NCBI GenBank assembly: GCA_902779075.1
Contig: CACZAK010000200.1
Coordinates: 1-10,325, forward strand
Source of the DNA: an uncultured bacterium
Lineage (GTDB): Bacteria > Verrucomicrobiota > Kiritimatiellia > RFP12 > UBA1067
Direction of reading: 5' to 3'
DNA length: 10,325 nucleotides
Shown here: in pieces, positions 1 to 6,531 of the stretch
How the letters are laid out: each line of letters starts with the position of its first letter
Numbering within the stretch: position 1 is the stretch's first letter
The notes under the pieces: generated by a model
Told to the model about the DNA's origin: nothing
Databases searched by the model: none
Seen by the model: only the letters and a program-made list of their open reading frames with translations
Translations under genes and position numbers: made by a program

Positions 1-297
1 GTAGACGCGGCGGCATCGTTGTGCGCCCCGCTCTGTAGCCAACTCCGACAGAAGCTCTGGGAGCCGTCTCCTGCTCACGCCCTTGACCTCGGCCCTGCCG
101 TCGAGCGCGCCAAGCGCGACCGCTGCGGCAGCCACGTACTCCGGATATCCCCACCCCGTCAAAACAAGATCTTCCCTTGCGTTCATTTCTGCCCCAGTCC
201 TTTCCGACTTTTCGACTGGCGCATATTCTACCATATTTTGAGCACACTGCTCAAAATTTAATCGGACGTATTTTTCTGCGAAACATACGACACTCAT
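1..297 (-). CDS. Unknown protein, N-terminal 99 residues (runs off the window)
   Basis: I do not recognise this family. The frame is open from an ATG at 297 to the window edge, and its C-terminus lies outside. The start is chosen because an AAGGAG ribosome site lies nine bases upstream and overlaps the TAA stop of the preceding histidine phosphatase gene. Only 13 nt separate the two frames, so translation is probably coupled. A second in-frame ATG at 186 lacks as good a site. The visible protein has a polar N-terminus with two cysteines (residues 5 and 18), then a TGWGYPEYVAAAAVALGALD segment and a basic, helix-like stretch rich in Arg, Leu and Glu. I see no signal peptide or clear membrane helix. 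It occupies the slot held by the FtsK-like gene in the second phosphatase unit, so it may be a functional partner of the phosphatase, but that is only inferred from position. Confidence 0.6.
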   Translation of the reverse strand, partial: MSVVCFAEKYVRLNFEQCAQNMVEYAPVEKSERTGAEMNAREDLVLTGWGYPEYVAAAAVALGALDGRAEVKGVSRRRLPELLSELATERGAQRCRRVY

Positions 298-310
298 CGC
301 CACAATCTCC

Positions 311-1081
311 TTACGCATACCTCATGTCCAGCAAATCTATACCTTCGAAATCCATGTTCCAACGCATGTATCCGTATTCCCTGTTCCTGCCAGGCCCCTC
401 GACGACAATGGCCGCGTCCTGGTAATCGGGCCATGTCTCCTCCGTGAAGGAAGCGACTACACCACGCCCTGCGAGAAACGCCGCGACGTTGATGTCGTGC
501 GTAACGGCGATGACAAGATTCCCGCCAGAGCGGTGCAAGGCATGGAGACGCCTCTCCATCTCGCCCGTCGCCCATCCAAGCGGCCTGTAGCCGCGCATCT
601 TCCCGCAGCGGAAATACTCGTTCAGCTGTTCATGGTAGTGTCCGCCCGCAATAAGAGCCATGCGCTCTTCGCACGCCCCGAAAAACGGCGAGCCGCTTCC
701 AAGAAACTCGGCGAGGTCTATCCTGCGCGCGATTGAATTCTCCGGCTTGGCGGCATCGAGTCCCATAGCCATTCCGCACGCCGTCTGGACTGTGCGGAAA
801 GTTCCGCTCGCATAGAACGCGACGGACTTCGGGTGCACCGTATTGACCAGCAGCGCGCCGAACTGACGCGCCATGCGCCATCCGCGCTCCGTAAGCGCAA
901 GGCTCGCGCCAAACGTCGTGTCGCCCTCTTCTATCGGCGGACGCTCCGCGTGGCGGATGAGGATCGCCACCTTGCATTCCTCGTCAAGCGCAGCCTTCAC
1001 GTCGCACAAATCCATTTCGCCGCGCACCCTGCGGGAATTCCGACCCGCCCGACCATTCATTCTTACTTTCCTTGTTTTCAT
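311..1081 (-). CDS. Histidine phosphatase (phosphoglycerate mutase-like) family protein, copy 1
   Basis: A 256-residue member of the histidine phosphatase superfamily, whose members transfer phosphate through a phosphohistidine. The signature RHAERPP (R43, H44) holds the presumed nucleophile. SGTFRTVQTA carries the family's second conserved arginine, and VTHDINVAAF supplies the second catalytic histidine (H195). The third base of the usual RHG motif region is changed so that Ala replaces Gly. I see no signal peptide, so it is probably cytoplasmic; the substrate cannot be told. It is a close paralogue of the protein encoded at 3689-4438, with more than half of aligned core positions identical by eye and almost no gaps. 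The start at 1081 is kept because both paralogues begin in a GTATGAAAA context. An internal ATG at residue 8 has a better ribosome site (AGGAAAG) and may be the true start. Its stop overlaps the ribosome site of the next gene. Confidence 0.85.
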   Translation of the reverse strand: MKTRKVRMNGRAGRNSRRVRGEMDLCDVKAALDEECKVAILIRHAERPPIEEGDTTFGASLALTERGWRMARQFGALLVNTVHPKSVAFYASGTFRTVQTACGMAMGLDAAKPENSIARRIDLAEFLGSGSPFFGACEERMALIAGGHYHEQLNEYFRCGKMRGYRPLGWATGEMERRLHALHRSGGNLVIAVTHDINVAAFLAGRGVVASFTEETWPDYQDAAIVVEGPGRNREYGYMRWNMDFEGIDLLDMRYA

Positions 1082-1114
1082 ACACCCACCCCATTAGCAA
1101 CATCCGTGCCAAAA

Positions 1115-1156
1115 CACCACAAACCCCGAAACCTTTCAGTCCCGGGGCTTGTGGTG
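1115..1156 (-). other. Stem-loop upstream of phosphatase copy 1
   Basis: Bases 1115-1128 pair with 1143-1156 as a 14-position stem around a 14-nt loop. The single non-Watson-Crick position (base 1123 against 1148) is A-C on the plus strand but becomes a G-U wobble in minus-strand RNA. That suggests the structure acts in the minus-strand transcript. No U-run follows that would make it a standard intrinsic terminator, although a short TTTT follows on the minus strand. A matching element sits at the same place before phosphatase copy 2 (4477-4506). It could be a weak terminator, an RNA processing site or a leader structure. Confidence 0.55.
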
Positions 1157-1205
1157 GTCAAAAATTGACAGGGCGGTCAGAAAATTTTCTCAACGGCAGG
1201 TAAAT

Positions 1206-1236
1206 CTCCCGCAGAGAACGCAGAGGACGCAGAGAC
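1206..1236. repeat. GCAGAG repeat array, left end of nuclease cassette 1
   Basis: Three tandem units of about nine bases, each containing CGCAGAG, preceded by TCTCC. The reverse complement matches the array at 2202-2232 over about 31 positions with only a few mismatches. The two arrays therefore form a terminal inverted repeat around the AT-rich nuclease gene at 1262-2176. It lies just past the 3' end of that gene. Confidence 0.75.
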
Positions 1237-1261
1237 CATGGTTGTTATTACAAGTTTATTA

Positions 1262-2176
1262 TCACAAACCATAAAACTCTCTGATTTTACTGTTAATCAA
1301 CTTGGCATTCACACCGCTAAAGATTTCTTGATAAGTGAGAACCTCGTCAATCACATCTATACTGGAATCTTTACCCTTTAGTCGACCAAGTAATTCAGAA
1401 GAAATCCTACTATAATGCGCGAATTCGAGAGCCGGGCTATCCTTTGTGCCAAAACGATAAATAATTTCACCTAGTTTTATCCTTTTCCCGCTCAGTTCTT
1501 TCACCTTCCACTTCTTGGGATGATTTATGCAATTTCGTATTCCGAGATAATGACTTATCATCTGCTTAACGCCTTCCATGTACGCCCTTTTGCCTTCACT
1601 GCCCTGCCATATCTGATGATGGAATTGGAAATTCTCAAACTCCACTCTTTCTCCAAATAGCTTAATATAGCGTTCGTTATAATATGAACTAACCCTAACG
1701 TTCTTTGGATTCATATATTCACTGAACTTTGATTCTAAGAATAATGCATTATTCTCATTCAGCAACACTATGTCCATATTTGACACTGGGACATTCTTAC
1801 AATCGTCTAACGGAGATTTAACTTCAAACAAAACCTTTGAGTATTTATCTCCTTTGATTTCAATCTCATTTTCTTCTGAGACATTACAAAAGCACAAGAA
1901 TGCCAACAAAGCAGAAGAATTAAGTTGGTTGATTTCCATCCATTCATTTCCACTACCACATGCTGCAGCAAAAAACAGACCTCTAATTTCTGGCGATTTA
2001 TTTAGACCAAATGCCTTGCAAATCTTATCAAAATGTTCTTCAATTATGCTGTTACGAATTTCATTGAAGCTTCTACCTATGTAAAACGTTCTTCCCACGT
2101 CATCACCCATGGTGACAAAATCTTCTACAACTTTTCGACCTTGGTCAATTATCTTCTTTACCTGTTTGTTGTGCAT
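1262..2176 (-). CDS. Putative PD-(D/E)XK nuclease, restriction-endonuclease-like
   Basis: A 304-residue protein with a likely PD-(D/E)XK active site: D135 in NMDIVLLNENN, then E148 and K150 in LFLESKFSEY. The two are separated by a short beta-hairpin-sized gap as expected for this fold. A helix follows with Q205 and H209 (KQMISHYLG), spacing often seen after the ExK strand in restriction-type nucleases. The N-terminal 110 residues look helical and have no recognised motif, and may be a target-recognition or structural part. I see no methyltransferase partner. GGAG lies about seven bases before the ATG at 2176. Base composition is clearly more AT-rich than its neighbours, which suggests transfer. 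It is bounded by inverted GCAGAG arrays. The nuclease assignment comes from motif reading only; PGN_0703-type restriction-like proteins have a similar layout. Confidence 0.6.
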   Translation of the reverse strand: MHNKQVKKIIDQGRKVVEDFVTMGDDVGRTFYIGRSFNEIRNSIIEEHFDKICKAFGLNKSPEIRGLFFAAACGSGNEWMEINQLNSSALLAFLCFCNVSEENEIEIKGDKYSKVLFEVKSPLDDCKNVPVSNMDIVLLNENNALFLESKFSEYMNPKNVRVSSYYNERYIKLFGERVEFENFQFHHQIWQGSEGKRAYMEGVKQMISHYLGIRNCINHPKKWKVKELSGKRIKLGEIIYRFGTKDSPALEFAHYSRISSELLGRLKGKDSSIDVIDEVLTYQEIFSGVNAKLINSKIREFYGL

Positions 2177-2201
2177 TATCGTTCTCCATGTATGTTATAA
2201 A

Positions 2202-2232
2202 CCTCCGCGTTCTCTGCGCTCTCTGCGCGAGA
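2202..2232. repeat. GCAGAG repeat array (inverted), right end of nuclease cassette 1
   Basis: Three units read as CTCYGCG on the plus strand and end in GCGAGA. It is the inverse of the array at 1206-1236 and matches the array at 5536-5566 in the same orientation. The following bases GAGACACAAAAATC are identical to those after the 5536-5566 array, and the RAYT-tail sequence follows in both places. It lies between the fused RGRP/RAYT remnant and the nuclease gene. Confidence 0.75.
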
Positions 2233-2242
2233 CACAAAAATC

Positions 2243-2665
2243 CTACCCCTCTTCCTCCCCCGTCGCCCTCCTGCACAACGCCTCGTTGCGGGCATTCATC
2301 AGATGGCAGTTGTCGTAGTTTACGGGGAATACCGGCACGTCGCTCGGCGTCAGTTCAACGGTGTAGCACGGCCTGCCGTCGCGTTCCGTCTTCTTCACGA
2401 TGCGCGAGAGCACCGCCTCGATGTCCTCAAGCATCGAACCGAGCCGGATCATCGACTCGCACGATTCGTTACGCCGCTGGTAGACATCGCGCAACGTGCC
2501 CAGCGACGGCGGCAGCTTGGCGGATGTGCGTGGGGGCGATTTGTGCTGTTCGCCCCACGCGATCCGCCGTGCCTTGGCATGAGACATCTTCGACGATTCC
2601 AGCCTGAAATCGTGTCGTTCCGCCTCCGTCATGTTCTTTCTTGGTCTGCCGCGTATGGTTGACAT
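2243..2665 (-). CDS. Fused remnant: RGRP-motif protein N-terminus joined to RAYT transposase fragments
   Basis: A 140-residue open frame that is a mosaic of two genes found intact at 7256-5575. Residues 1-84 match the first 84 residues of the RGRP-motif protein there (both contain RGRPR, TEAERHDF, LESSKMSHAKARR, IRLGSMLEDIEA). Residues 84-107 match RAYT residues 24-47 (AVLSRIVKKTERDG). Residues 108-138 match the RAYT tail, residues 281-311 (VFPVNYDNCHLMNARNEALC). The HUH histidines and catalytic tyrosine of the RAYT are missing, so it cannot be a transposase. AAGGA lies about nine bases before the ATG at 2665, so it may still be translated. Two deletions relative to the other copy explain it. 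It is best regarded as a degraded copy; any function would rest on the RGRP part. Confidence 0.7.
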   Translation of the reverse strand: MSTIRGRPRKNMTEAERHDFRLESSKMSHAKARRIAWGEQHKSPPRTSAKLPPSLGTLRDVYQRRNESCESMIRLGSMLEDIEAVLSRIVKKTERDGRPCYTVELTPSDVPVFPVNYDNCHLMNARNEALCRRATGEEEG

Positions 2666-2736
2666 TATACCATATCCTTAATCTGCCGATTTAACGCTTG
2701 CCTACTGCCTCCGCGAACTCGCAAAAGGTAAAAAGC

Positions 2737-3675
2737 CTAAATATCAGAAAACGAGGTAATAGCATTGACGTGGGGATACCGCTTCCCTATTTCATCGCCA
2801 ATCCAGGCCTCTTCCTCAGAAGAAAGATACGCACACTGCGTTCGAACAAGCGATCCTCCAGGCTGGCTTACGAACATATCACCACGGCCACACAGGATAT
2901 CGGCATCGGGTGCGTCAATAATCAACTGTGATTCAGACTGGTTGCGAGTCTTAAATGCAATCCGCGTGATGAAACTTCTGCGTAAGGATGCGGTCAGCAC
3001 CTTCTGATCGGCAACTTGTGTTGCCATCACAAAATGGATTCCTGCCGCACGACCAAATGCCGTAAGCCTTTCAACAATCGGTTCAATCTCTTTTCCGTAT
3101 TCCATCATCAAATCCGCAATCTCGTCCATGACAACGACTATGTATGGCATTTGATTTCCACCAGCATGATATTTCTCTATGTTACTGCATTTTACGCTGC
3201 CAAACGCCTTCAGGCGTTCATCCACCTCATTTTCGAGCCAGTTGAGAGCACGGACACACTTGGCACCGTCATTTATCACCTGAAATGCAAGATGTGGTAG
3301 ATTCACGAAATGCGCGAACTCCACGTATTTAGGGTCAAAGAGAAAGAAGCGGAGCCGTTCGGGCGGCAGGAGCCGGGCAAGGCCACTGATAATGCAGTTG
3401 AGCAGATTAGACTTACCCTGTCCGCTTGCGCCGCCGATGAGCAGATGCGGCATCAGTGCAAGGTCGATGACCAGTTTCTCATCTTGCGGAGTCATGCCAA
3501 GGTAGAGCGGCAGTCGCATTCGCTGCGACTCGTTCGGATCAAGGGTTTTCGGCCATACGTCGGCGAACTCCACACGCTCGTGCCGCCCGAGCAAGTCCGC
3601 AAGCGACGCCAGCTCCTTTACAATTGAATGAAGCCGACGGATTGTGTCGGTGTCAACTGTGATATTGGTTCTCAT
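2737..3675 (-). CDS. FtsK/SpoIIIE-type DNA motor ATPase, compact and soluble
   Basis: A 312-residue protein carrying the FtsK/SpoIIIE RecA-like motor that pumps double-stranded DNA. Walker A is GGASGQGKSN (81-90) and Walker B is VVVMDEIADLM with D184 and E185. The downstream ATQ (218-220), TRIAFKTRNQSESQLIID and CGRGDMF blocks match the FtsK motor in order. There are no membrane segments and no C-terminal winged-helix gamma domain, and the segment before Walker A is only about 80 residues. Chromosomal FtsK is far longer, so this is a minimal motor as in plasmid or accessory-element proteins, or a truncated one. It starts 13 nt after the stop of phosphatase copy 2, with AAAGG upstream, so the two probably form an operon. 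It does not have a copy near phosphatase 1. About 70 nt without a gene separate it from the next frame. Confidence 0.85.
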   Translation of the reverse strand: MRTNITVDTDTIRRLHSIVKELASLADLLGRHERVEFADVWPKTLDPNESQRMRLPLYLGMTPQDEKLVIDLALMPHLLIGGASGQGKSNLLNCIISGLARLLPPERLRFFLFDPKYVEFAHFVNLPHLAFQVINDGAKCVRALNWLENEVDERLKAFGSVKCSNIEKYHAGGNQMPYIVVVMDEIADLMMEYGKEIEPIVERLTAFGRAAGIHFVMATQVADQKVLTASLRRSFITRIAFKTRNQSESQLIIDAPDADILCGRGDMFVSQPGGSLVRTQCAYLSSEEEAWIGDEIGKRYPHVNAITSFSDI

Positions 3676-3688
3676 AGTATTTTACCTT

Positions 3689-4438
3689 TCAGAAACTGAT
3701 CGCGCCCATGTCTTGATTCCAGCGGAAGTAGATGTACTTTACTTCTCCTTCCGCCTTCTTGATGATGGCGGCAGCTTCGAGATAGTCCGGCCAAGTATCG
3801 TCCGTGAAAGACTCCACGACGCCACGTGCCGCAAGGAACGCCGCAACGTTGATGTCGTGCGTGACTGCCACGACGAGCGGACAATCCTCGTCATGCAGGG
3901 CATTCAGATGCCGCTCCATCTTTTTCGCGGCACGATGGAGGCGCTTGAATCCACGCTGCTTCCCGGTGCGGAAGTAATCGTTAAGTCGTTCGTGGTAGTT
4001 TCCCTCGGCGGCAAGTTCCATGCGTTTTTCGACTGAGCCGAAGAACGGCGACTCGCTTCCGAGAAACGGGGCAAGGCGCACCTTGCGCTCGATTGACTGC
4101 CCCGTTCCGACGAGATCAAGCCCCATTGCCATCGCACACGCAGTCTGTAGCGTGCGGAACGTCTCGCTTGCGTAGAAAGCGACTGACTTGGGCAGAAGAT
4201 TGTTCGCCAGCATCAAGCCAAAATAGCGCGCCCACCGCCAACCGTTTTCCGTGAGCGACAGGCTCACGCCAAATGTCTTGTCGCCCGGATCGAGCGGCGG
4301 ACGCTCCGCGTGGCGGATAAGTAACGTGACGCGCCCCCCGTTGTCGAGCGTGTCCTTCATTTCAACCAGCGGCATCTTCTCAATGCGTCTACCACGGCAA
4401 TCGTATTGTGCGTCTCTTGCGTAATCTTTCATTTTCAT
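3689..4438 (-). CDS. Histidine phosphatase (phosphoglycerate mutase-like) family protein, copy 2
   Basis: A 249-residue paralogue of the protein at 311-1081. It has RHAERPP with R42 and H43, SETFRTLQTA with the second conserved arginine, and VTHDINVAAF with H194, so all recognisable catalytic positions of the superfamily are kept. The longest conserved blocks shared by the pair are PKSVAFYAS, the VTHDINVAAFLA region and the TWPDY block. The C-terminal 20 residues and the N-terminal 25 residues diverge. No signal peptide is seen and the substrate is unknown. Candidate starts at residues 1 and 3 are both possible; no strong ribosome site precedes either. It is followed after 13 nt by the FtsK-like motor gene and preceded by the stem-loop and GCAGAG array. 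Confidence 0.85.
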   Translation of the reverse strand: MKMKDYARDAQYDCRGRRIEKMPLVEMKDTLDNGGRVTLLIRHAERPPLDPGDKTFGVSLSLTENGWRWARYFGLMLANNLLPKSVAFYASETFRTLQTACAMAMGLDLVGTGQSIERKVRLAPFLGSESPFFGSVEKRMELAAEGNYHERLNDYFRTGKQRGFKRLHRAAKKMERHLNALHDEDCPLVVAVTHDINVAAFLAARGVVESFTDDTWPDYLEAAAIIKKAEGEVKYIYFRWNQDMGAISF

Positions 4439-4476
4439 ACGCAGTCAATATAGCAATCCTCGTGCCAACACATAAG

Positions 4477-4506
4477 AAGCCCCGAAACCTTGCGATTTCG
4501 GGGCTT
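4477..4506 (-). other. Stem-loop upstream of phosphatase copy 2
   Basis: A perfect 11-bp inverted repeat (4477-4487 with 4496-4506, AAGCCCCGAAA / TTTCGGGGCTT) around an 8-nt loop. It resembles the stem of an intrinsic terminator, but no U-run follows on either strand. Sequence on both sides (GTGCCAA on one side, GGTGGTGGTCA on the other) is also shared with the element at 1115-1156, so a wider block is conserved. It lies between nuclease 2 and phosphatase 2. Confidence 0.6.
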
Positions 4507-4546
4507 GGTGGTGGTCAGAGTTTGAACTGGTGGGCAGAAATTATTT

Positions 4547-4567
4547 TCTCACGCAGAGACCGCAGAG
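4547..4567. repeat. GCAGAG repeat array, left end of nuclease cassette 2
   Basis: Two CGCAGAG units preceded by TCTCA, one unit fewer than the other arrays. It is inverted relative to 5536-5566. The stop codon of nuclease 2 begins at the very next base (4568), so the coding sequence directly abuts the repeat. Confidence 0.7.
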
Positions 4568-5506
4568 TTACAACTCCTCAAACCCCGGCTCTTCTCGTTC
4601 GTACTCCCCACTACGATAAGACACATCTGGATTTGTGCTTTTCAAATATTTTATCTTCTTCCCATCCTGCTTCGCATAACAATCATAAATCTGTCGCCAA
4701 GTAAGATACGTTTGCTTGCCCCATAAAAATGATTGTTTTATTTCATCATACATTTTCTTGTTATCTTTGAGATGAGGTAAAGATTCGAGAAATGGATCAT
4801 CTTCGATATATCGCTCAAGTTTATACTTCTTGGCGATGCTACCATCAACTATAAAGATTCCATATGTTGGCTTATTAGCATTCGCCTCATGTCGGTTGTC
4901 TTTCGCATGTTTATAGCACACTAATCCTTCCAAATGCCTAACCATCTGATGCCTTTTTTTATACCATGTCGTGCCTATTTTAGGGCCGCTCTCCCTTCTC
5001 TTCCCTTCTACAATCATATAAAACCTGTTTGTCTCTATAAACACATCCGGCATGGTAGATCCCTCCAATATGAACCACTCTTTGCCATAATATTTCTCTT
5101 TCCCCAGATTTATTTTCTCAATAATAGCATCAATTTTGTGCAATCCCTCTTTCCTCAACACCGTTTTTCCTGACTTCACTTCCTCAAGCAATTTCCAACG
5201 CATTTTTTCGCTATCAGAAAGTTTCTCCGGGCGAGATTTTTTCTTCTCCAACTTATCGCCAATTAGAGTTTTGTCGGGATTACACAATAGCCATTTCAAA
5301 TACATAGGATTTGGATTTAATGGACGCTCCTTTTTCTCCTTTTCAGGATCGGCAAACTTTATCGTAACATCCCCCATATCCAACCCTTCAATGTTTAACC
5401 CCAGTTTGTCATGGAGCAAGTTGAAGAAAGGTTCTGGGTTTTCCTTTATGACGCGGAAAGCAGGACAAACCCTTGTCTTGCTACTGTTATATTGACCTCT
5501 ACTCAT
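4568..5506 (-). CDS. Putative PD-(D/E)XK nuclease (second, different family)
   Basis: A 312-residue protein starting at the ATG at 5506, which has AAAGGA at a suitable distance. A frame extension upstream to 5623 merely translates the GCAGAG repeat (giving AEGAENAEK) and is rejected. The likely active site is PDVFIE (D154) followed by MIVEGKRRE (E167, K169), the PD-(D/E)XK arrangement. The helix after it carries Q187 and H191 (RHQMVRHLEG), reminiscent of KQMISHYLG in the nuclease at 1262-2176. The two proteins are otherwise not obviously alignable. The middle region (residues 50-130) is highly charged and lysine-rich. The gene is AT-rich relative to the flanks and touches the GCAGAG array at its stop. 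Substrate and partners are unknown, and the nuclease call rests on the motif alone. Confidence 0.6.
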   Translation of the reverse strand: MSRGQYNSSKTRVCPAFRVIKENPEPFFNLLHDKLGLNIEGLDMGDVTIKFADPEKEKKERPLNPNPMYLKWLLCNPDKTLIGDKLEKKKSRPEKLSDSEKMRWKLLEEVKSGKTVLRKEGLHKIDAIIEKINLGKEKYYGKEWFILEGSTMPDVFIETNRFYMIVEGKRRESGPKIGTTWYKKRHQMVRHLEGLVCYKHAKDNRHEANANKPTYGIFIVDGSIAKKYKLERYIEDDPFLESLPHLKDNKKMYDEIKQSFLWGKQTYLTWRQIYDCYAKQDGKKIKYLKSTNPDVSYRSGEYEREEPGFEEL

Positions 5507-5535
5507 TTTTAATCCTTTCTTTTGTTGTCTATTTT

Positions 5536-5566
5536 TCTCTGCGTTCTCCGCGCCCTCTGCGGGAGA
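5536..5566. repeat. GCAGAG repeat array (inverted), right end of nuclease cassette 2
   Basis: Three units reading CTCTGCG, CTCCGCG and CTCTGCG on the plus strand and ending GGGAGA. It nearly matches the reverse complement of the array at 1206-1236 and is in the same orientation as 2202-2232. It sits 8 nt beyond the stop codon of the RAYT gene. Confidence 0.75.
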
Positions 5567-5574
5567 CACAAAAA

Positions 5575-6531
5575 TCAACACTGCCCCTCTTTCTCCTCTT
5601 CCTCCCCCGTTGCCCTTCTGCACAACGCCTCGTTGCGGGCGTTCATCAGATGGCAGTTGTCGTAGTTTACGGGGAAGACCGGCACATCGCTTGGAAACGA
5701 ACTGAGAATCAACTGGCGTCCGTCGGCAAGGAACCGCGAGTCCTCGACCGTCGGGTCAAATCGCTGCGGCAGACCATGCGCGACAGTTTTGATCCACCTG
5801 GCGAACGGCTCTTGCCGCAAGCGCCGTTCCAGCTCTTTCTCGCCTGGCGAAAGAAAACCGCATACGGGCAGCATCCCGCGACGGGCTTTTTCGACCATCC
5901 GTTCAATCTCCGGCAGATGCTGCTCGACCGTCATCCTGCGCGTCAGCCGCACGGGGAACATAAACGGATTCGCCAGCAATGTCAAGTCGCCGATGGCGGT
6001 CCACGAAATCGACGGATCGAGCACCGCATGTCTCAGCCCGCTTCTGCGAACAAAGCGATCCGGGTTGAGCGTCTTCCACATCTTCCGCGCCGGATTCATC
6101 TTGATATACTTGCGAACGGCCGCCAGCGGACGCCCGGCGTTGACGAGCAACAGCCAGAAGTGATCCTCCCACACGAGCGGCGCCTTTTCGCCGATCAAGG
6201 GAGCGACCAGGTCTTCTCCCTCTCGCCGGAAATGCTGAAACCAGTCAAGAATGTCAAATTCCCGCGCCTTGCTGTAATCGACTATCAACAGCAAATGCAG
6301 ATGGTCGGGCATGATGATGAAATTGCTCGCTGTCAGAAACGGCCATCTGGCATGGATGCCGCGCCACAGGGCGGCCATAGCCTCGCCCGCCGGCGTCAAC
6401 TCAACGGTGTAGCCCGGCCTGCCGTCGCGTTCCGTCTTCTTCACGATGCGCGAGAGCACCGCCTTTCTTCCCCTCACGCAGAAAGTGAGAAAGAAAAAGC
6501 GCCGTCCGCTCTTGTCGAATCGCAATCTCAT
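5575..6531 (-). CDS. REP-associated tyrosine transposase (RAYT, Y1/IS200-like HUH family)
   Basis: A 318-residue single-strand DNA transposase of the Y1 HUH type, the group that acts on REP palindromes. FFFLTFCVRGR (12-22) is the first strand, MPDHLHLLLIV holds the HUH motif as H77-L78-H79, and VRKYIKMNPARK places the catalytic tyrosine at Y142. It is about twice the length of small RAYTs such as the E. coli one. The extra 160 C-terminal residues contain GDLTLLANPF and the VFPVNYDNCHLMN tail, without a motif I can assign. The ATG at 6531 overlaps the stop of the upstream gene (ATGA), with AGGAG about ten bases before. Two inverted REP-like hairpins lie 27-130 nt upstream, and a GCAGAG array lies just past its stop. 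With HUH and Tyr present it may be active. Confidence 0.85.
   Translation of the reverse strand: MRLRFDKSGRRFFFLTFCVRGRKAVLSRIVKKTERDGRPGYTVELTPAGEAMAALWRGIHARWPFLTASNFIIMPDHLHLLLIVDYSKAREFDILDWFQHFRREGEDLVAPLIGEKAPLVWEDHFWLLLVNAGRPLAAVRKYIKMNPARKMWKTLNPDRFVRRSGLRHAVLDPSISWTAIGDLTLLANPFMFPVRLTRRMTVEQHLPEIERMVEKARRGMLPVCGFLSPGEKELERRLRQEPFARWIKTVAHGLPQRFDPTVEDSRFLADGRQLILSSFPSDVPVFPVNYDNCHLMNARNEALCRRATGEEEEKEGQC

Larger units (their letters stand above)
1206..2232 (-). mobile_element. Repeat-bounded nuclease cassette 1 (putative)
   Basis: The unit consists of an inverted pair of GCAGAG arrays enclosing one visibly AT-rich gene (PD-(D/E)XK-like nuclease), while the DNA outside is GC-rich. The corresponding place in the second module copy (4547-5566) has the same arrays but a different nuclease. 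Mobility is inferred from this exchange; no integrase is encoded inside. I did not identify a target-site duplication. Confidence 0.4.
311..2665 (-). repeat. Module copy 1 (segmental duplication)
   Basis: This segment corresponds in order to 3689-7256: phosphatase, stem-loop, GCAGAG array, AT-rich nuclease gene, inverted GCAGAG array, RAYT tail, RGRP-protein gene start with its TATAATG context. Similarity is clear outside the nuclease gene and absent inside it. Copy 1 is shorter because two blocks of the RAYT/RGRP region are missing. Confidence 0.65.
4547..5566 (-). mobile_element. Repeat-bounded nuclease cassette 2 (putative)
   Basis: The same architecture as 1206-2232: inverted GCAGAG arrays around a single AT-rich nuclease gene, in the equivalent place of the second module copy. 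The nuclease differs in sequence from that of cassette 1. No transfer enzyme lies inside; the RAYT gene ends 8 nt outside the right array. Confidence 0.4.

Noticed and set aside
1206..1236. GCAGAG arrays as a CRISPR
   Set aside because: Units are about nine bases with no spacers, and each array has only two or three units.
4477..4506. Standard rho-independent terminator
   Set aside because: The stem is good but no U-run follows on either strand, so it is listed only as a stem-loop.
4500..4545. tRNA gene, prompted by TTTGAACTGG and terminator-like flank
   Set aside because: No acceptor stem, anticodon arm or proper T-loop could be assembled around it.
5507..5623. N-terminal extension of nuclease 2 beyond 5506
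   Set aside because: It is only a translation of the GCAGAG array and RAYT-tail DNA, and the ATG at 5506 has a proper ribosome site.
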